DNA from: CAZJGG01 sp964545475
GTDB taxonomy: Bacteria > Bacillota > Clostridia > Lachnospirales > JAISER01
Length of the DNA stretch: 64,000 nucleotides
Direction: 5' to 3'
Assembly (NCBI GenBank): GCA_964545475.1
Contig: CAZJGG010000001.1
Span: forward strand, 28,814-92,813
In this document: piece after piece, positions 17,046 through 24,576 of the stretch
How positions within the stretch are numbered: position 1 is the first letter of the stretch
Layout: every line of letters starts with the position of its first letter
Position numbers and translations under genes: made by a program
Notes under the pieces: model-generated
Seen by the model: only the letters and a program-made list of their open reading frames with translations
Told to the model about the DNA's origin: nothing
Database searches by the model: none

Positions 17046-17879
17046 GTGGATTATTCCCATTATCATGCATTTGAACTGACAGAAAAAGGATTGGAATTAA
17101 GACAACTAGCCATTGCCGGAAGCAAAAACGACAATGATAAAATATGCGTTGTGTTTACTAAAGGTGCAATTGGGCAAGGACGGCCTACAGATGATAATGA
17201 TATTTTTTATATGACATCTTTAGTTGACCCTGTTATGGATGTGCCAGTTAAAGAAAGTTATGCGGACCATGTAAATCACGTTGTAACAGTTGTTGTAGAT
17301 AACACAAATATACCACATGAAACAAATATGACTGAAATAGGCGTTTTTGCAAAGCTTATAAACCCATTGGATAACACAGTAGTAATGGGCGAAATACTTT
17401 ATGGTTATACATATACGGATAAATACGACTATATCCCAATGCCGTACAATTATGTTATGACGAGGGAGATTTCTTTTAATACGGTGCTTTCTAAAGCGGA
17501 TAATATCAATATTTCCCTTGACAACAGTAAAGTATATGTTACTGAAAAGGATTTAGAAGACCATAACAATGATATTTATGCACATGCAAAACATGCTCTA
17601 AACGTGGTTTTTAAACATAACCTTAATAACTACCCAAATGTTGTTGTGATGGAGGTTGATTATGGCTTTGGCTTTGGCGGGTACGGCGGAACGCCGTTTG
17701 GTGGCGTAGATTTACCGCAAATAAATTGCCATATAAACTGGATTGATACTAATGCTTTTAAGATTAGCCTAGCCAGAAAATATGATGACACGCCAGAGCT
17801 TGAAAAAGTTAACGACAAAGCGTTTATAGTAAGATTTAATGAGTTGCAAAAAGCATTGTTTATAAAATTATTTATTTAA
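17046..17879 (+). CDS. Tail fibre / collar-type protein
   Basis: 277 residues, GTG start at 17046 with GGAGGTG five bases before it. Residues ~1-165 resemble the tail-collar fibre N-terminal domain (HAFELTEKGLELRQLAIAGS; NMTEIGVFAKL; MPMPYNYV-like stretch). The C-terminal part has a Gly-rich loop FGFGGYGGTPFGG. Position after DUF2612 supports a fibre role in host recognition. Confidence 0.6.
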   Translation: MDYSHYHAFELTEKGLELRQLAIAGSKNDNDKICVVFTKGAIGQGRPTDDNDIFYMTSLVDPVMDVPVKESYADHVNHVVTVVVDNTNIPHETNMTEIGVFAKLINPLDNTVVMGEILYGYTYTDKYDYIPMPYNYVMTREISFNTVLSKADNINISLDNSKVYVTEKDLEDHNNDIYAHAKHALNVVFKHNLNNYPNVVVMEVDYGFGFGGYGGTPFGGVDLPQINCHINWIDTNAFKISLARKYDDTPELEKVNDKAFIVRFNELQKALFIKLFI

Positions 17880-17890
17880 GGAGGAATTAT

Positions 17891-18397
17891 ATGGAGCTAG
17901 AAAAAACACCATATTGCAGATTTAACAAAATACCAAAAGGGTATCCGGATTGGGATAAACCGCTTAATGATAACTTTGATATTGCCGAGACTATTTTATC
18001 GCAAATGCCTAGCCAATATCCAATCCCCTATTTATCCGCATTTGAGAGTGTTAAGGGAACGTGTTATTACTCAATCTCTAGAGAAGGATACGTTATAGGT
18101 TCTTTTATTGTCAAGCGAAAAGATGGCTCGAATATATTTAGCCCTGAAAACGGCTATGCTGATTATGAGAATCTTATTTATCTACCTCGTGGATTAAGAC
18201 CTAAATATGATGTTACTTTTGCGTATTTGTCAGATGGTACAATATCTGGTGCTAGAAGACAACTTTTGCAAGGCGTTGTATATCCAGGCGGCAACCTAGC
18301 TGTGTATGGCATAAAAGATACAGATCTAAATACTATACAAATTGTTAGGGGAACGTTTTACTACTACGCTAACAAAGAAGAGGGAGAGAGTTATTAA
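17891..18397 (+). CDS. Putative distal tail fibre protein
   Basis: 168 residues, unrecognised beyond a short N-terminal GYPDWDKPLNDNFDIAE motif found in phage fibre and baseplate-upper proteins. The rest is beta-rich and aromatic, consistent with a receptor-binding tip. GGAGGAA precedes the ATG; the stop overlaps the next start (TAATG), so the two gene products are likely partners. Confidence 0.45.
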   Translation: MELEKTPYCRFNKIPKGYPDWDKPLNDNFDIAETILSQMPSQYPIPYLSAFESVKGTCYYSISREGYVIGSFIVKRKDGSNIFSPENGYADYENLIYLPRGLRPKYDVTFAYLSDGTISGARRQLLQGVVYPGGNLAVYGIKDTDLNTIQIVRGTFYYYANKEEGESY

Positions 18398-19050
18398 TGG
18401 AAACCAGGAAACATGCTATAGTAATTAATGCAATGGGTAATTATGTCGAATTTATATGTGTTGATATAAATGAAAACCCAATGTTCTATGCTCTGAAAAA
18501 TGGAGAATCTCTTATATTTACCGCCATTTCAGTGGCCCTCACAATGAATAAACCTAGATGGGACGGCGAAAAATGGGTTGAAACCCAAAAAATCGAAATA
18601 ACGCCGGAAACGATAGACAATGCGAGGTCTGCAAAATTAAATGAAGTTAATAAGGCATGCCAGGCAGCTATACAAGCAGGAGTTGACATTAATACATCAA
18701 AAGGCATAAAACATTTTTCTCTTACGCTGGAAGACCAAGTAAATATCGACTGCTTAGCTAGGCGAATCGATAAAGCGATGATGGAACAGTCGCAATTAAT
18801 AAATTTTTCTAAGGGCGTACCTTATCATGCAGATGGTGAATTCTGCGATTTTTGGTCACTTGAAGACTTCGCAAAGATTGAGGCAGCTGCTACAGCCCAT
18901 AAATTATATCATCAAACATACTGTAATTACTTGCGCCAATACATACAAAGTTTGTCAAGCTTAGACGAAATTAATACCGTTAAATATGGTATAATTTTGC
19001 CGGCAGAGTATGCAGACAAACTTGCTTTGTTATTGGGCATAATTCAATAG
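18397..19050 (+). CDS. Tail fibre assembly/accessory protein (DUF4376-like)
   Basis: 217 residues. The region from ~70 (ARSAKLNEVNKACQAAIQAG, then IKHFSLTLEDQVNID) resembles DUF4376, commonly found in phage proteins next to fibres. The N-terminal 60 residues look like the Trp-containing segment (PRWDGEKWVET) shared by fibre-assembly proteins. I read it as a fibre accessory protein; whether it is in the virion is not visible. Confidence 0.5.
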   Translation: METRKHAIVINAMGNYVEFICVDINENPMFYALKNGESLIFTAISVALTMNKPRWDGEKWVETQKIEITPETIDNARSAKLNEVNKACQAAIQAGVDINTSKGIKHFSLTLEDQVNIDCLARRIDKAMMEQSQLINFSKGVPYHADGEFCDFWSLEDFAKIEAAATAHKLYHQTYCNYLRQYIQSLSSLDEINTVKYGIILPAEYADKLALLLGIIQ

Positions 19051-19065
19051 GAGGGAGGTTTTTAA

Positions 19066-19536
19066 TTGCAAAGATTATTTTTATGGTTGCTGTTCGGAGG
19101 TTTAGTATATTACGGCATAGAGGGCATATGGCACATACCAATAAACGGCGGATGGGCTAACATATTAATGCTTTTTATAGGCGGTATTTGCTTTGTTTTA
19201 ATTGGCGGCATAAACCAAATACCAAAATTTTATAAATTATCAATACGGGCACAATCATTTATCGGCACTCTAATTGTACTTATTGTAGAATTTTTATCAG
19301 GTTACATCTTGAACATACGACTAAAGATGGACATTTGGGATTATTCGGAAATGCCATTTAATATTCTAGGACAAGTTTGCTTGCTTTATGGTGCGTTATG
19401 GCTTCTTCTTTTACCGTTTGCAATATGGCTTGAGGACAGGCTTAACTTAATATATGTATCTTATAAAAAAATGCCTTTAAACAACGTTTATGATTATACA
19501 CTGCTTGAGGCATACAAAGAATTTTTTAAATTATAG
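19066..19536 (+). CDS. Membrane protein of the PF06541 'ABC transporter type IV' group
   Basis: 156 residues, four hydrophobic segments (about 5-22, 28-48, 65-88, 105-125). LLFGGLVYYGIEGIWH, the GGINQIPKFY loop and the WDYSEMPFNILGQVCLLYG stretch are typical of this family, whose name is a historic annotation; no ATPase is present. Start is TTG 19066 behind GAGGGAGG. Homologues occur in Firmicutes prophages between fibres and lysis genes; a role in envelope change or lysis is a guess. Confidence 0.55.
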   Translation: MQRLFLWLLFGGLVYYGIEGIWHIPINGGWANILMLFIGGICFVLIGGINQIPKFYKLSIRAQSFIGTLIVLIVEFLSGYILNIRLKMDIWDYSEMPFNILGQVCLLYGALWLLLLPFAIWLEDRLNLIYVSYKKMPLNNVYDYTLLEAYKEFFKL

Positions 19537-19604
19537 AAAAAAACAAAAAAATAAAAAAGTTATTCATATATCAAAATTTAATTACAGGAGATGAACTAAA
19601 CAAT

Positions 19605-20351
19605 ATGGATAGCTTTATAGCATGGGTGGGCGGTAAAAAGCTTTTACGCAAAGAAATTTGCAGCAGATTCCCCCAAAATTTTAATAAATACGTTGAAGTT
19701 TTCGGAGGTGCGGCATGGGTTCTATTTCACAAAGAAAACCATGCAGACACTGAAATTTATAACGACCTAAACAGCAATTTAACCAACCTTTTTAAATGCG
19801 TTAAATATCATTCCAACGCTATTGGTGAGGAGTTAGAACTTGTTTTAAATTCAAGAGACTTTTTTAATGATTTTAAATGTCTCTATAACGTTGATACACT
19901 CACCGATATTCAAAGGGCAGCGAGATATTTATATATGATAAAGGCAAGTTATGGCGCAAAAGTCACTACATATGGCGGTAAAACCAGAGATATTACCAAT
20001 ACCGATTTTTTAAAAACGGTTAAAGAGCGCTTAAAACACGTTATAATTGAAAACAAAAGCTTTGAAAAAATAATTGAACAGCACGATGCCGAAGATACTT
20101 TATTTTATTGCGATCCGCCTTACCACGGGGCAGAAAAATATTATGGATTACAATTCGCCGATGAACAGCACAGTCTTTTAAATAAATGTTTAAGTGACAT
20201 TAAGGGGAAAGTTATTGTTTCATATAATGATTGCGAGTTTATCGAACATCTTTACAAGGGATGGAACATTGATAAAATCCAGCGTTCAAATAACCTTTCT
20301 CTAAAAGCAGAAAATAAGACTTATAAAGAACTTATAATAACTAATTACTAA
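19605..20351 (+). CDS. Orphan DNA adenine methyltransferase (Dam, D12 class)
   Basis: 248 residues. Motif I variant FIAWVGGKKLL at the N-terminus binds S-adenosylmethionine; KYVEVFGGAAWVLF and IYNDLN follow; catalytic motif IV is DPPY (YCDPPYHG); SYNDCEF comes later. The order fits the alpha-class Dam family, which methylates N6 of adenine, often in GATC. There is no restriction enzyme nearby, so it is a solitary phage methylase, perhaps guarding phage DNA or tuning late timing. Confidence 0.85.
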   Translation: MDSFIAWVGGKKLLRKEICSRFPQNFNKYVEVFGGAAWVLFHKENHADTEIYNDLNSNLTNLFKCVKYHSNAIGEELELVLNSRDFFNDFKCLYNVDTLTDIQRAARYLYMIKASYGAKVTTYGGKTRDITNTDFLKTVKERLKHVIIENKSFEKIIEQHDAEDTLFYCDPPYHGAEKYYGLQFADEQHSLLNKCLSDIKGKVIVSYNDCEFIEHLYKGWNIDKIQRSNNLSLKAENKTYKELIITNY

Positions 20352-20418
20352 TTTTTTTAAATGGAAAATAACCTATTTAGTAATTAAATAACTTAAATCG
20401 CTTAAATATTTTTAAAAA

Positions 20419-20448
20419 TGATAATATCGTACTAAATACGTAATTTAG
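20419..20448 (+). promoter_or_regulatory. Extended -10 promoter with operator dyad before the XRE gene
   Basis: TGATAATAT (20419-20427) is an extended -10. Directly downstream CTAAAT (20432-20437) and ATTTAG (20443-20448) form a dyad with a 5-base spacer, ending at the ribosome site. Position over the transcript start suggests autorepression by the XRE protein (inference). Confidence 0.45.
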
Positions 20449-20462
20449 GAGTGGATATTGTC

Positions 20463-20708
20463 ATGATTAAAATACATCTATCAAGAATTTTAGGAGAATT
20501 ACGCATGACACAAGCCGAGCTTGCACAAAAAACAGGAATTCGCCCGGCGACTATAAACGAAATGTATCACGAGCTAATCGAACGAATAAATTTAGAATAT
20601 TTAAGCCGCATTTGTAAAGTCCTTGACTGCGAAGTTCAGGATATTCTTCAATATATACCTGATGATAAATATAAGCATGTAAAAAATAAAAAGAATATCT
20701 TTAATTAG
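20463..20708 (+). CDS. XRE-family helix-turn-helix regulator
   Basis: 81 residues. A Cro/C1-type domain fills the protein: RMTQAELAQKTGIRPATINE gives helices 2 and 3, followed by LSRICKVLDCEVQDIL. I chose ATG 20463, about nine bases after TTAGGAG; a GTG at 20451 in frame would add four residues. It probably controls the late or lysis genes around it, or itself. Confidence 0.75.
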   Translation: MIKIHLSRILGELRMTQAELAQKTGIRPATINEMYHELIERINLEYLSRICKVLDCEVQDILQYIPDDKYKHVKNKKNIFN

Positions 20709-20759
20709 CCATTAAATATTTTAAAGACAGCATTAAATTAAAATTAAGAAAGGTGAGAC

Positions 20760-21215
20760 ATGATGTCAAACAATATAGCGACAAGAGGCGCAATAGCGTC
20801 TTTTCTTTTTGTGCTTAGTTATTTATACAATTGCATTGGCACTATGGTTATCGTACTTGCGTTTGCAATGGCGTTAGACTATATTACAGGGCTTGCAGCG
20901 GCATATACTCTAAAGGAAATAAACAGTAAGACAGGCATTATCGGAATAATAAAAAAGGTATGTTATATAATTCTGCTATTTATGGCTTTCTTGTTTGATC
21001 TAGCAATCGGCTATTTATTAGATGATTTAGGCATACAAATGCCAATACGAGAGATTTTCGGCGTTATGACGACATGCTGGTTGTTTGCAAATGAAGGTAT
21101 AAGTATATTTGAAAACCTCATAAAGTTAGGAGTACCTGTGCCGGAGTTTCTGCAAAAAGGATTCAAACATTTAAAACAGTCCATAGATGATAAAGCTAAC
21201 AAGGGGGGGTGCTGA
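20760..21215 (+). CDS. Phage holin (phi29/Cph1-type, holin family 4)
   Basis: 151 residues with three or four hydrophobic segments; MVIVLAFAMALDYITGLAAA is the diagnostic region (DYxTG), followed by the KEINSKTGIIGIIKK loop and LFDLAIGYLLDDLG. Holins of this family form the membrane lesion that lets the endolysin out. AAGGTGAG precedes two adjacent ATG codons (20760, 20763). The endolysin gene follows at once. Confidence 0.85.
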   Translation: MMSNNIATRGAIASFLFVLSYLYNCIGTMVIVLAFAMALDYITGLAAAYTLKEINSKTGIIGIIKKVCYIILLFMAFLFDLAIGYLLDDLGIQMPIREIFGVMTTCWLFANEGISIFENLIKLGVPVPEFLQKGFKHLKQSIDDKANKGGC

Positions 21216-21217
21216 TA

Positions 21218-21862
21218 TTGATAAATAGTAGGAATATCACAGACCTCCACCCTACGTTGCAGAGGGCGGCAACCGAGCTGATGAGGCGTTGCCAGTCTGA
21301 AAATTTGCCTATATTAATAACACAAACATACCGGGACAAAGAGTATCAAGATGACCTTTATTCACAGGGGCGCACAAAACCCGGTTCAATAGTTACAAAT
21401 AGCAAGGGTGGTCAATCCATGCATAATTATCGGATCGCCTTTGACTTCTGCAAAAACCTTAAAGGGCATGAATTTGATGATGCAATTTTTTTCACAAAGG
21501 TTGGAAAGATTTGGCGAGATATGGGCGGCGTTTGGGGCGGCGACTGGACAAAATTTATTGACAAACCGCATTGTGAGTTTACAAATGGATTGACACTCAC
21601 GCAATTACAAAAAGGCATAACAATGCCAAATGAGACTAGGATGAAATGGGAGGAAAATAATATGGCTGAAATCAAGTTAGATATAAACGGTAAAAAGGTA
21701 ACTATACCTGGAGATAATATAAACGGTACAAATATGGTTAAGTTAAAGGACTTGTCGGTTATCATTCCTAATGAAGTAGTACCAATTCGATCCATATTCG
21801 AAGCGGCAGGGTATTCTGTGGGCTGGAACGGCAACACCGGAACAATAGAATTAAAAAAATAG
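21218..21862 (+). CDS. Endolysin: M15-type peptidase plus stalk domain (unshifted product)
   Basis: 214 residues. Residues ~10-130 are an M15 (L-Ala-D-Glu / VanY-like) zinc peptidase: His69 and Asp76 in SMHNYRIAFDF, and His118 in DKPHCEF are the metal ligands, TYRDKEYQDDLYSQG is the preceding motif. Residues ~155-214 form a stalk domain (VPIRSIFEAAGYSVGWNGN). TTG 21218 is chosen because the G7 run 21203-21209 is its ribosome site; the GTG at 21209 lies within it. The gene ends TTA AAA AAA TAG, a slippery sequence before a stem-loop, leading to a GH19 domain in the -1 frame. Confidence 0.8.
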   Translation: MINSRNITDLHPTLQRAATELMRRCQSENLPILITQTYRDKEYQDDLYSQGRTKPGSIVTNSKGGQSMHNYRIAFDFCKNLKGHEFDDAIFFTKVGKIWRDMGGVWGGDWTKFIDKPHCEFTNGLTLTQLQKGITMPNETRMKWEENNMAEIKLDINGKKVTIPGDNINGTNMVKLKDLSVIIPNEVVPIRSIFEAAGYSVGWNGNTGTIELKK

Positions 21863-21899
21863 GAACCCCCGTTATTGACAACAAACCAAATGACGGGGG
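21853..21899 (+). other. Putative -1 frameshift signal joining M15-stalk and GH19 parts of the endolysin
   Basis: Slippery heptamer A AAA AAA at 21853-21859 (codons TTA AAA AAA TAG), a 6-base spacer, then a perfect 7-bp stem CCCCCGT (21866-21872) / ACGGGGG (21893-21899) with a 20-base loop. Slip by -1 continues as IGTPVIDNKPNDGG and straight into the GH19 domain. An A7/A8 homopolymer error or mutation would give the same fusion, and stem plus the following TTTTT could instead act as a terminator. Confidence 0.6.
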
Positions 21900-22440
21900 A
21901 TTTTTATGCCCTGACAAATTAAAAACGATACTTAAAGGCCTTAATTGGCGCAATATTAACGATGCCCTGATAGATGAGATGTATTCCTGCATAATGCGTT
22001 TTGAGATTAATAATCCAGAGCGCATTTATCATTTTGTAAGCCAATGTGCACATGAAAGTGGATTGGGTTTATACAAAAAGGAAATTGCTTCAGGAGATGC
22101 CTATGAAGGACGCAAAGACCTAGGTAATATACTGCCAGGAGATGGCAAGAAATACAAAGGAGCTGGATATCTGCAAATGACTGGGCGCTCTAATTATCAG
22201 CGCTTTGCTAATTTCGTTAACGACCAACAAGTAATGGAGGGCGTTGATTATGTAGCTGCCATGTATCCATGGACAAGTGCTGGGTTTTGGTGGCATCGCA
22301 ACAACATGAATGCTCTGTGTGATAATGTTGTAAAACTTGACATAGTACAAAAGGTTACTGCCGTGACTAAAAAAGTAAACGGAGGTACCAACGGACTTAA
22401 TGAGCGTTTGAAATTTTACATGCTATGCAATGAGAAGTAA
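21859..22440 (+). CDS. GH19-like lysozyme/chitinase domain (C-terminal half of endolysin)
   Basis: The frame is open from inside the M15 gene to a stop at 22440, about 193 residues. GH19 landmarks are AHESGLG (first catalytic Glu), YEGRKDLGN (second Glu region), GDGKKYKGAGYLQMTGRSNY and WWHRNNMN. Homology begins upstream of the first good ATG (21979): DKLKTILKGLNWRNINDAL is already in the domain, and neither 21979 nor any earlier codon has a ribosome site. I therefore read it as the product of a -1 frameshift from the M15 gene (total ~407 residues). It would cleave glycan strands, complementing the peptidase. Confidence 0.65.
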   Translation: MGTPVIDNKPNDGGFLCPDKLKTILKGLNWRNINDALIDEMYSCIMRFEINNPERIYHFVSQCAHESGLGLYKKEIASGDAYEGRKDLGNILPGDGKKYKGAGYLQMTGRSNYQRFANFVNDQQVMEGVDYVAAMYPWTSAGFWWHRNNMNALCDNVVKLDIVQKVTAVTKKVNGGTNGLNERLKFYMLCNEK

Positions 22441-22515
22441 GTTCTATTGATATTTACCGCCAGTACACGGGCGGTTTATATATATTATAATTTATAATCT
22501 TAGGAGGAAATTATT

Positions 22516-22797
22516 ATGTCAAAAATGTTATTAACTGAAGGCGAAGTTGTTCAAGAGGTAAAAAAACCTTTAAACGGTCTTACAATTGCAAGCTTTATTA
22601 TTGCTACAGCTACGGCTGCAACGCTTGGTATCGGTGCTGTGGCGGCAGCCGTAAACAATGAGTACAAGGAATTAAAGAACGAAATAAAAGAAAGTAATAG
22701 ACACCGCAGACACTGGGACTGGGATGACGATGAAGATGCTTACAGATATCGGAGGCGCAGGAACAGAGATGTGGACAATACATGTAGTAAAGAATAA
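22516..22797 (+). CDS. Small phage membrane protein, unknown function
   Basis: 93 residues; one hydrophobic segment (TIASFIIATATAATLGIGAV, ~22-45) followed by a charged helix and a Trp/Asp then Arg-rich tail (HWDWDDDEDAYRYRRRRN). Not recognised. It has AGGAGG nine bases before the ATG, lies just after the lysis genes and ends at a strong terminator, so it may be a spanin-like or holin-modifying product, but nothing proves that. Confidence 0.55.
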   Translation: MSKMLLTEGEVVQEVKKPLNGLTIASFIIATATAATLGIGAVAAAVNNEYKELKNEIKESNRHRRHWDWDDDEDAYRYRRRRNRDVDNTCSKE

Positions 22798-22808
22798 TTT
22801 ATAAAATA

Positions 22809-22844
22809 AAAACGCTCAAAGCGGTGTACAGCTTTGAGCGTTTT
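22809..22844 (+). terminator. Strong terminator closing the lysis block
   Basis: AAAACGCTCAAAGC (22809-22822), 8-base loop, GCTTTGAGCGTTTT (22831-22844). A perfect 14-bp stem ending in a U-run. Confidence 0.9.
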
Positions 22845-22858
22845 ATGGGGGTTATAAT

Positions 22859-23284
22859 TTGAGTATAGTTTATTTAAAGCCTGTCATTAATGGTCTTTTA
22901 CAAAAAGCAATGGAATATGGTGGGGAAAAGTTAATCACTAAAGCCAATGATATACTTAAAAACAGTTCGTTGTCTAACCATTTTTCGCTTGATGACCCTC
23001 CTTTGCCAGAAGAACCGGTTTACACTCAAATCTCACAACGGGAAGAGGATGAGATGATTAAGGACTTCTTGTATAGTGATGAGTTTGAAGAATTTCTTAT
23101 GTCGAAAAACGGTCAAAGGAGGATTGCTGAACTTGGATACGACAAACGCATTATTGACTGCACTGATAACACTTGTTTGCCTCCAGGTGACAATAACGAC
23201 AGTGTTATTAATGCCAATAGCTTGGCTGATAATGAAACTGATGCTAATAAAAATCAGACCGAAGCCAAAAAAGGAAAGCGGTAA
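22859..23284 (+). CDS. Unknown phage-end protein
   Basis: 141 residues from TTG 22859 with ATGGGGG nine bases upstream. The N-terminal ~35 residues could be an amphipathic helix; residues 55-95 are acidic and helical (REEDEMIKDFLYSDEFEEFL); the tail is Asn/Asp-rich with CTDNTC. No family recognised. It starts a three-gene run after the terminator, so it may be transcribed independently in the prophage. Confidence 0.5.
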   Translation: MSIVYLKPVINGLLQKAMEYGGEKLITKANDILKNSSLSNHFSLDDPPLPEEPVYTQISQREEDEMIKDFLYSDEFEEFLMSKNGQRRIAELGYDKRIIDCTDNTCLPPGDNNDSVINANSLADNETDANKNQTEAKKGKR

Positions 23285-23289
23285 AGAAT

Positions 23290-23601
23290 ATGGAAAAAGT
23301 CAAAAACCTAATCAAAAAAATTGAGTGCGAAATGAACGATGCTGAGCGATACGCTGATGAAGCCATTTTAAATTCGCACAACCGTCTCTATTGTGAGCTT
23401 TTGATGAATCTTTCCAAAGAAGAACTAGGTCATGCAGAAAAGCTCTACTCATACTGCGTAACTGTTATTGCAGAGCACCAAAAAACATACGGAGAACTTT
23501 CTCCAAGCATACTTAGTATATGGAACAAAGCCCGTGATGTTTATATCCCATGGAAAGCCAGCATTTTAGAAAAAATACAAATAATGAAAGGATGTGTATG
23601 A
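23290..23601 (+). CDS. Small helical protein, possibly ferritin-like
   Basis: 103 residues, all-helical. KIECEMNDAERYADEAIL and later KEELGHAEKLYSYCV carry E and ExxH spacing reminiscent of rubrerythrin-type di-iron helices (E10-13, E52-H56 by approximate count), but no second half of the four-helix bundle with ligands is certain. The function is unknown; the resemblance is noted with low confidence. It overlaps the frame of the next small gene. Confidence 0.45.
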   Translation: MEKVKNLIKKIECEMNDAERYADEAILNSHNRLYCELLMNLSKEELGHAEKLYSYCVTVIAEHQKTYGELSPSILSIWNKARDVYIPWKASILEKIQIMKGCV

Positions 23602-23602
23602 T

Positions 23603-23785
23603 ATGAAAAATACTTGTCTTTGTAAGATATGCGAAAGGGTAGAAGAAATTGGGCAAAAGCTTGAGGAAATAACCGAGAAAATAAATTCAATAAGCGTTAA
23701 TGTTAATGAGATTAGTGTGTCAGAGGAAAAACTTGATGTTATTATTGCAGCAGTTACATGCGACGGTGAATGTGATATTACTTAA
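23603..23785 (+). CDS. Small cysteine-containing coiled-coil protein
   Basis: 60 residues starting MKNTCLCKICERVEEIG; a heptad-rich helix (IGQKLEEITEKINSI) and a CDGEC tail give five cysteines in pairs. ATG 23603 with AAGGA ten bases upstream is preferred over the GTG at 23594 in frame. Last gene of the prophage side. Unknown function; perhaps a metal-binding or disulfide-linked dimer. Confidence 0.45.
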   Translation: MKNTCLCKICERVEEIGQKLEEITEKINSISVNVNEISVSEEKLDVIIAAVTCDGECDIT

Positions 23786-23944
23786 AATACAGTGCATAAA
23801 TATCATTGGCACACTAGCGGCACATATTTTTATTTTCAAACGGATACAAGTGTCTACATATGTCATTAACCATTAGACCTTGCAAATTAACGAATCCCTT
23901 TTATTGCAATAAAAATCGCCCTTTTTAGGGCGATTGATTTTTAA
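23786..23944. other. Prophage/chromosome junction region
   Basis: No gene found. It lies between the last phage gene and the 3' end of tRNA-Gly. If the phage integrated at the tRNA 3' end, the attachment core would overlap 23945-~23990 and a second copy of that tRNA segment should stand at the other prophage end, outside the window. Confidence 0.35.
23915..23934 (-). terminator. Terminator downstream of tRNA-Gly
   Basis: ATCGCCC / GGGCGAT (7 bp, 6-base loop) with an A-rich flank that is a U-run on the - strand. Serves the tRNA; the other side is also T-rich, so it may work in both directions. Confidence 0.7.
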
Positions 23945-24015
23945 AGCGGGTGATGGGAATCGAACCCACGCATCCAGCTTGGAAGGCTGGTGTTCTACCA
24001 TTGAACCACACCCGC
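23945..24015 (-). tRNA. tRNA-Gly (anticodon TCC)
   Basis: On the - strand, the acceptor GCGGGTG pairs perfectly with CACCCGC, the D arm has GTTCAATGGTAGAAC, the anticodon loop CTTCCAA is closed by CCAGC/GCTGG, and the T loop is TTCGATT. CCA is not encoded. TTGCAA (24054-24059) and TAATAT (24031-24036) on the - strand give a promoter with 17-bp spacing. Its 3' end faces the prophage. Confidence 0.95.
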
Positions 24016-24062
24016 AATTTTGCTTCCAGTATATTAACACATATAATAAGATTTTGCAATAG

Positions 24063-24557
24063 TTATTTTAAAAAATTTAATAAAATTTTGTATTTTTCAA
24101 TTAAAGTATCAAAATTGTAATATCTTTTATTGGCTGGGCTTGTTGACGGCAGATATACAGTAGCTATTTTTGTTTTATCAAAACAATATTTATTGTATAG
24201 CTTAGTAGCTGTTGCACCTGTTGTAAAAACTGCTTTTATTTTTGATTTAGACAGTATTTCAGAAAAATCATTAACAACCGGGTTTTTGATAGATGAATCA
24301 CTTGCGCCGGAAATTTCGCAGGAATGCAATACATCCCATAAAGCTATATTATTTTTTAGAAGCATTTCTTTTTTATCCTCTATAGTTAAAGGCACCTGGC
24401 AATTAAGTATTTGTGCCGTAACTTTCCAAAAATTATTTTGGGGATGACCATAAAAAAAGTTTGCTTCTCTGGATTTTGGAGACGGTATTGTCCCAAGTAT
24501 TAAAACTTTTGAATTTTCGTTGTAAACAGGCTGGATATTGTGAAAAATTAAACTCAT
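24063..24557 (-). CDS. DNA-deoxyinosine glycosylase (UDG superfamily, family 6)
   Basis: 164 residues. KVLILGTIPSPKSREANFFY, then GHPQNNFWKV, is the family signature (motif 1 loop with substrate-contacting Asn), and LPSTSPANKRYY is the second motif. These enzymes remove hypoxanthine (from adenine deamination), and some uracil, from DNA to begin base excision repair. It is a full-length single domain. It stands alone between tRNA-Gly and a palindromic repeat. Confidence 0.8.
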   Translation of the reverse strand: MSLIFHNIQPVYNENSKVLILGTIPSPKSREANFFYGHPQNNFWKVTAQILNCQVPLTIEDKKEMLLKNNIALWDVLHSCEISGASDSSIKNPVVNDFSEILSKSKIKAVFTTGATATKLYNKYCFDKTKIATVYLPSTSPANKRYYNFDTLIEKYKILLNFLK

Positions 24558-24576
24558 AAAAATCTCTTTTCTTTAG

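Noticed and set aside
21866..21905. Terminator after the M15 gene
   Set aside because: The hairpin and T5 could terminate, but an open -1 frame with slippery site and GH19 homology continues through it, so a frameshift signal is the better reading. Not fully excluded.
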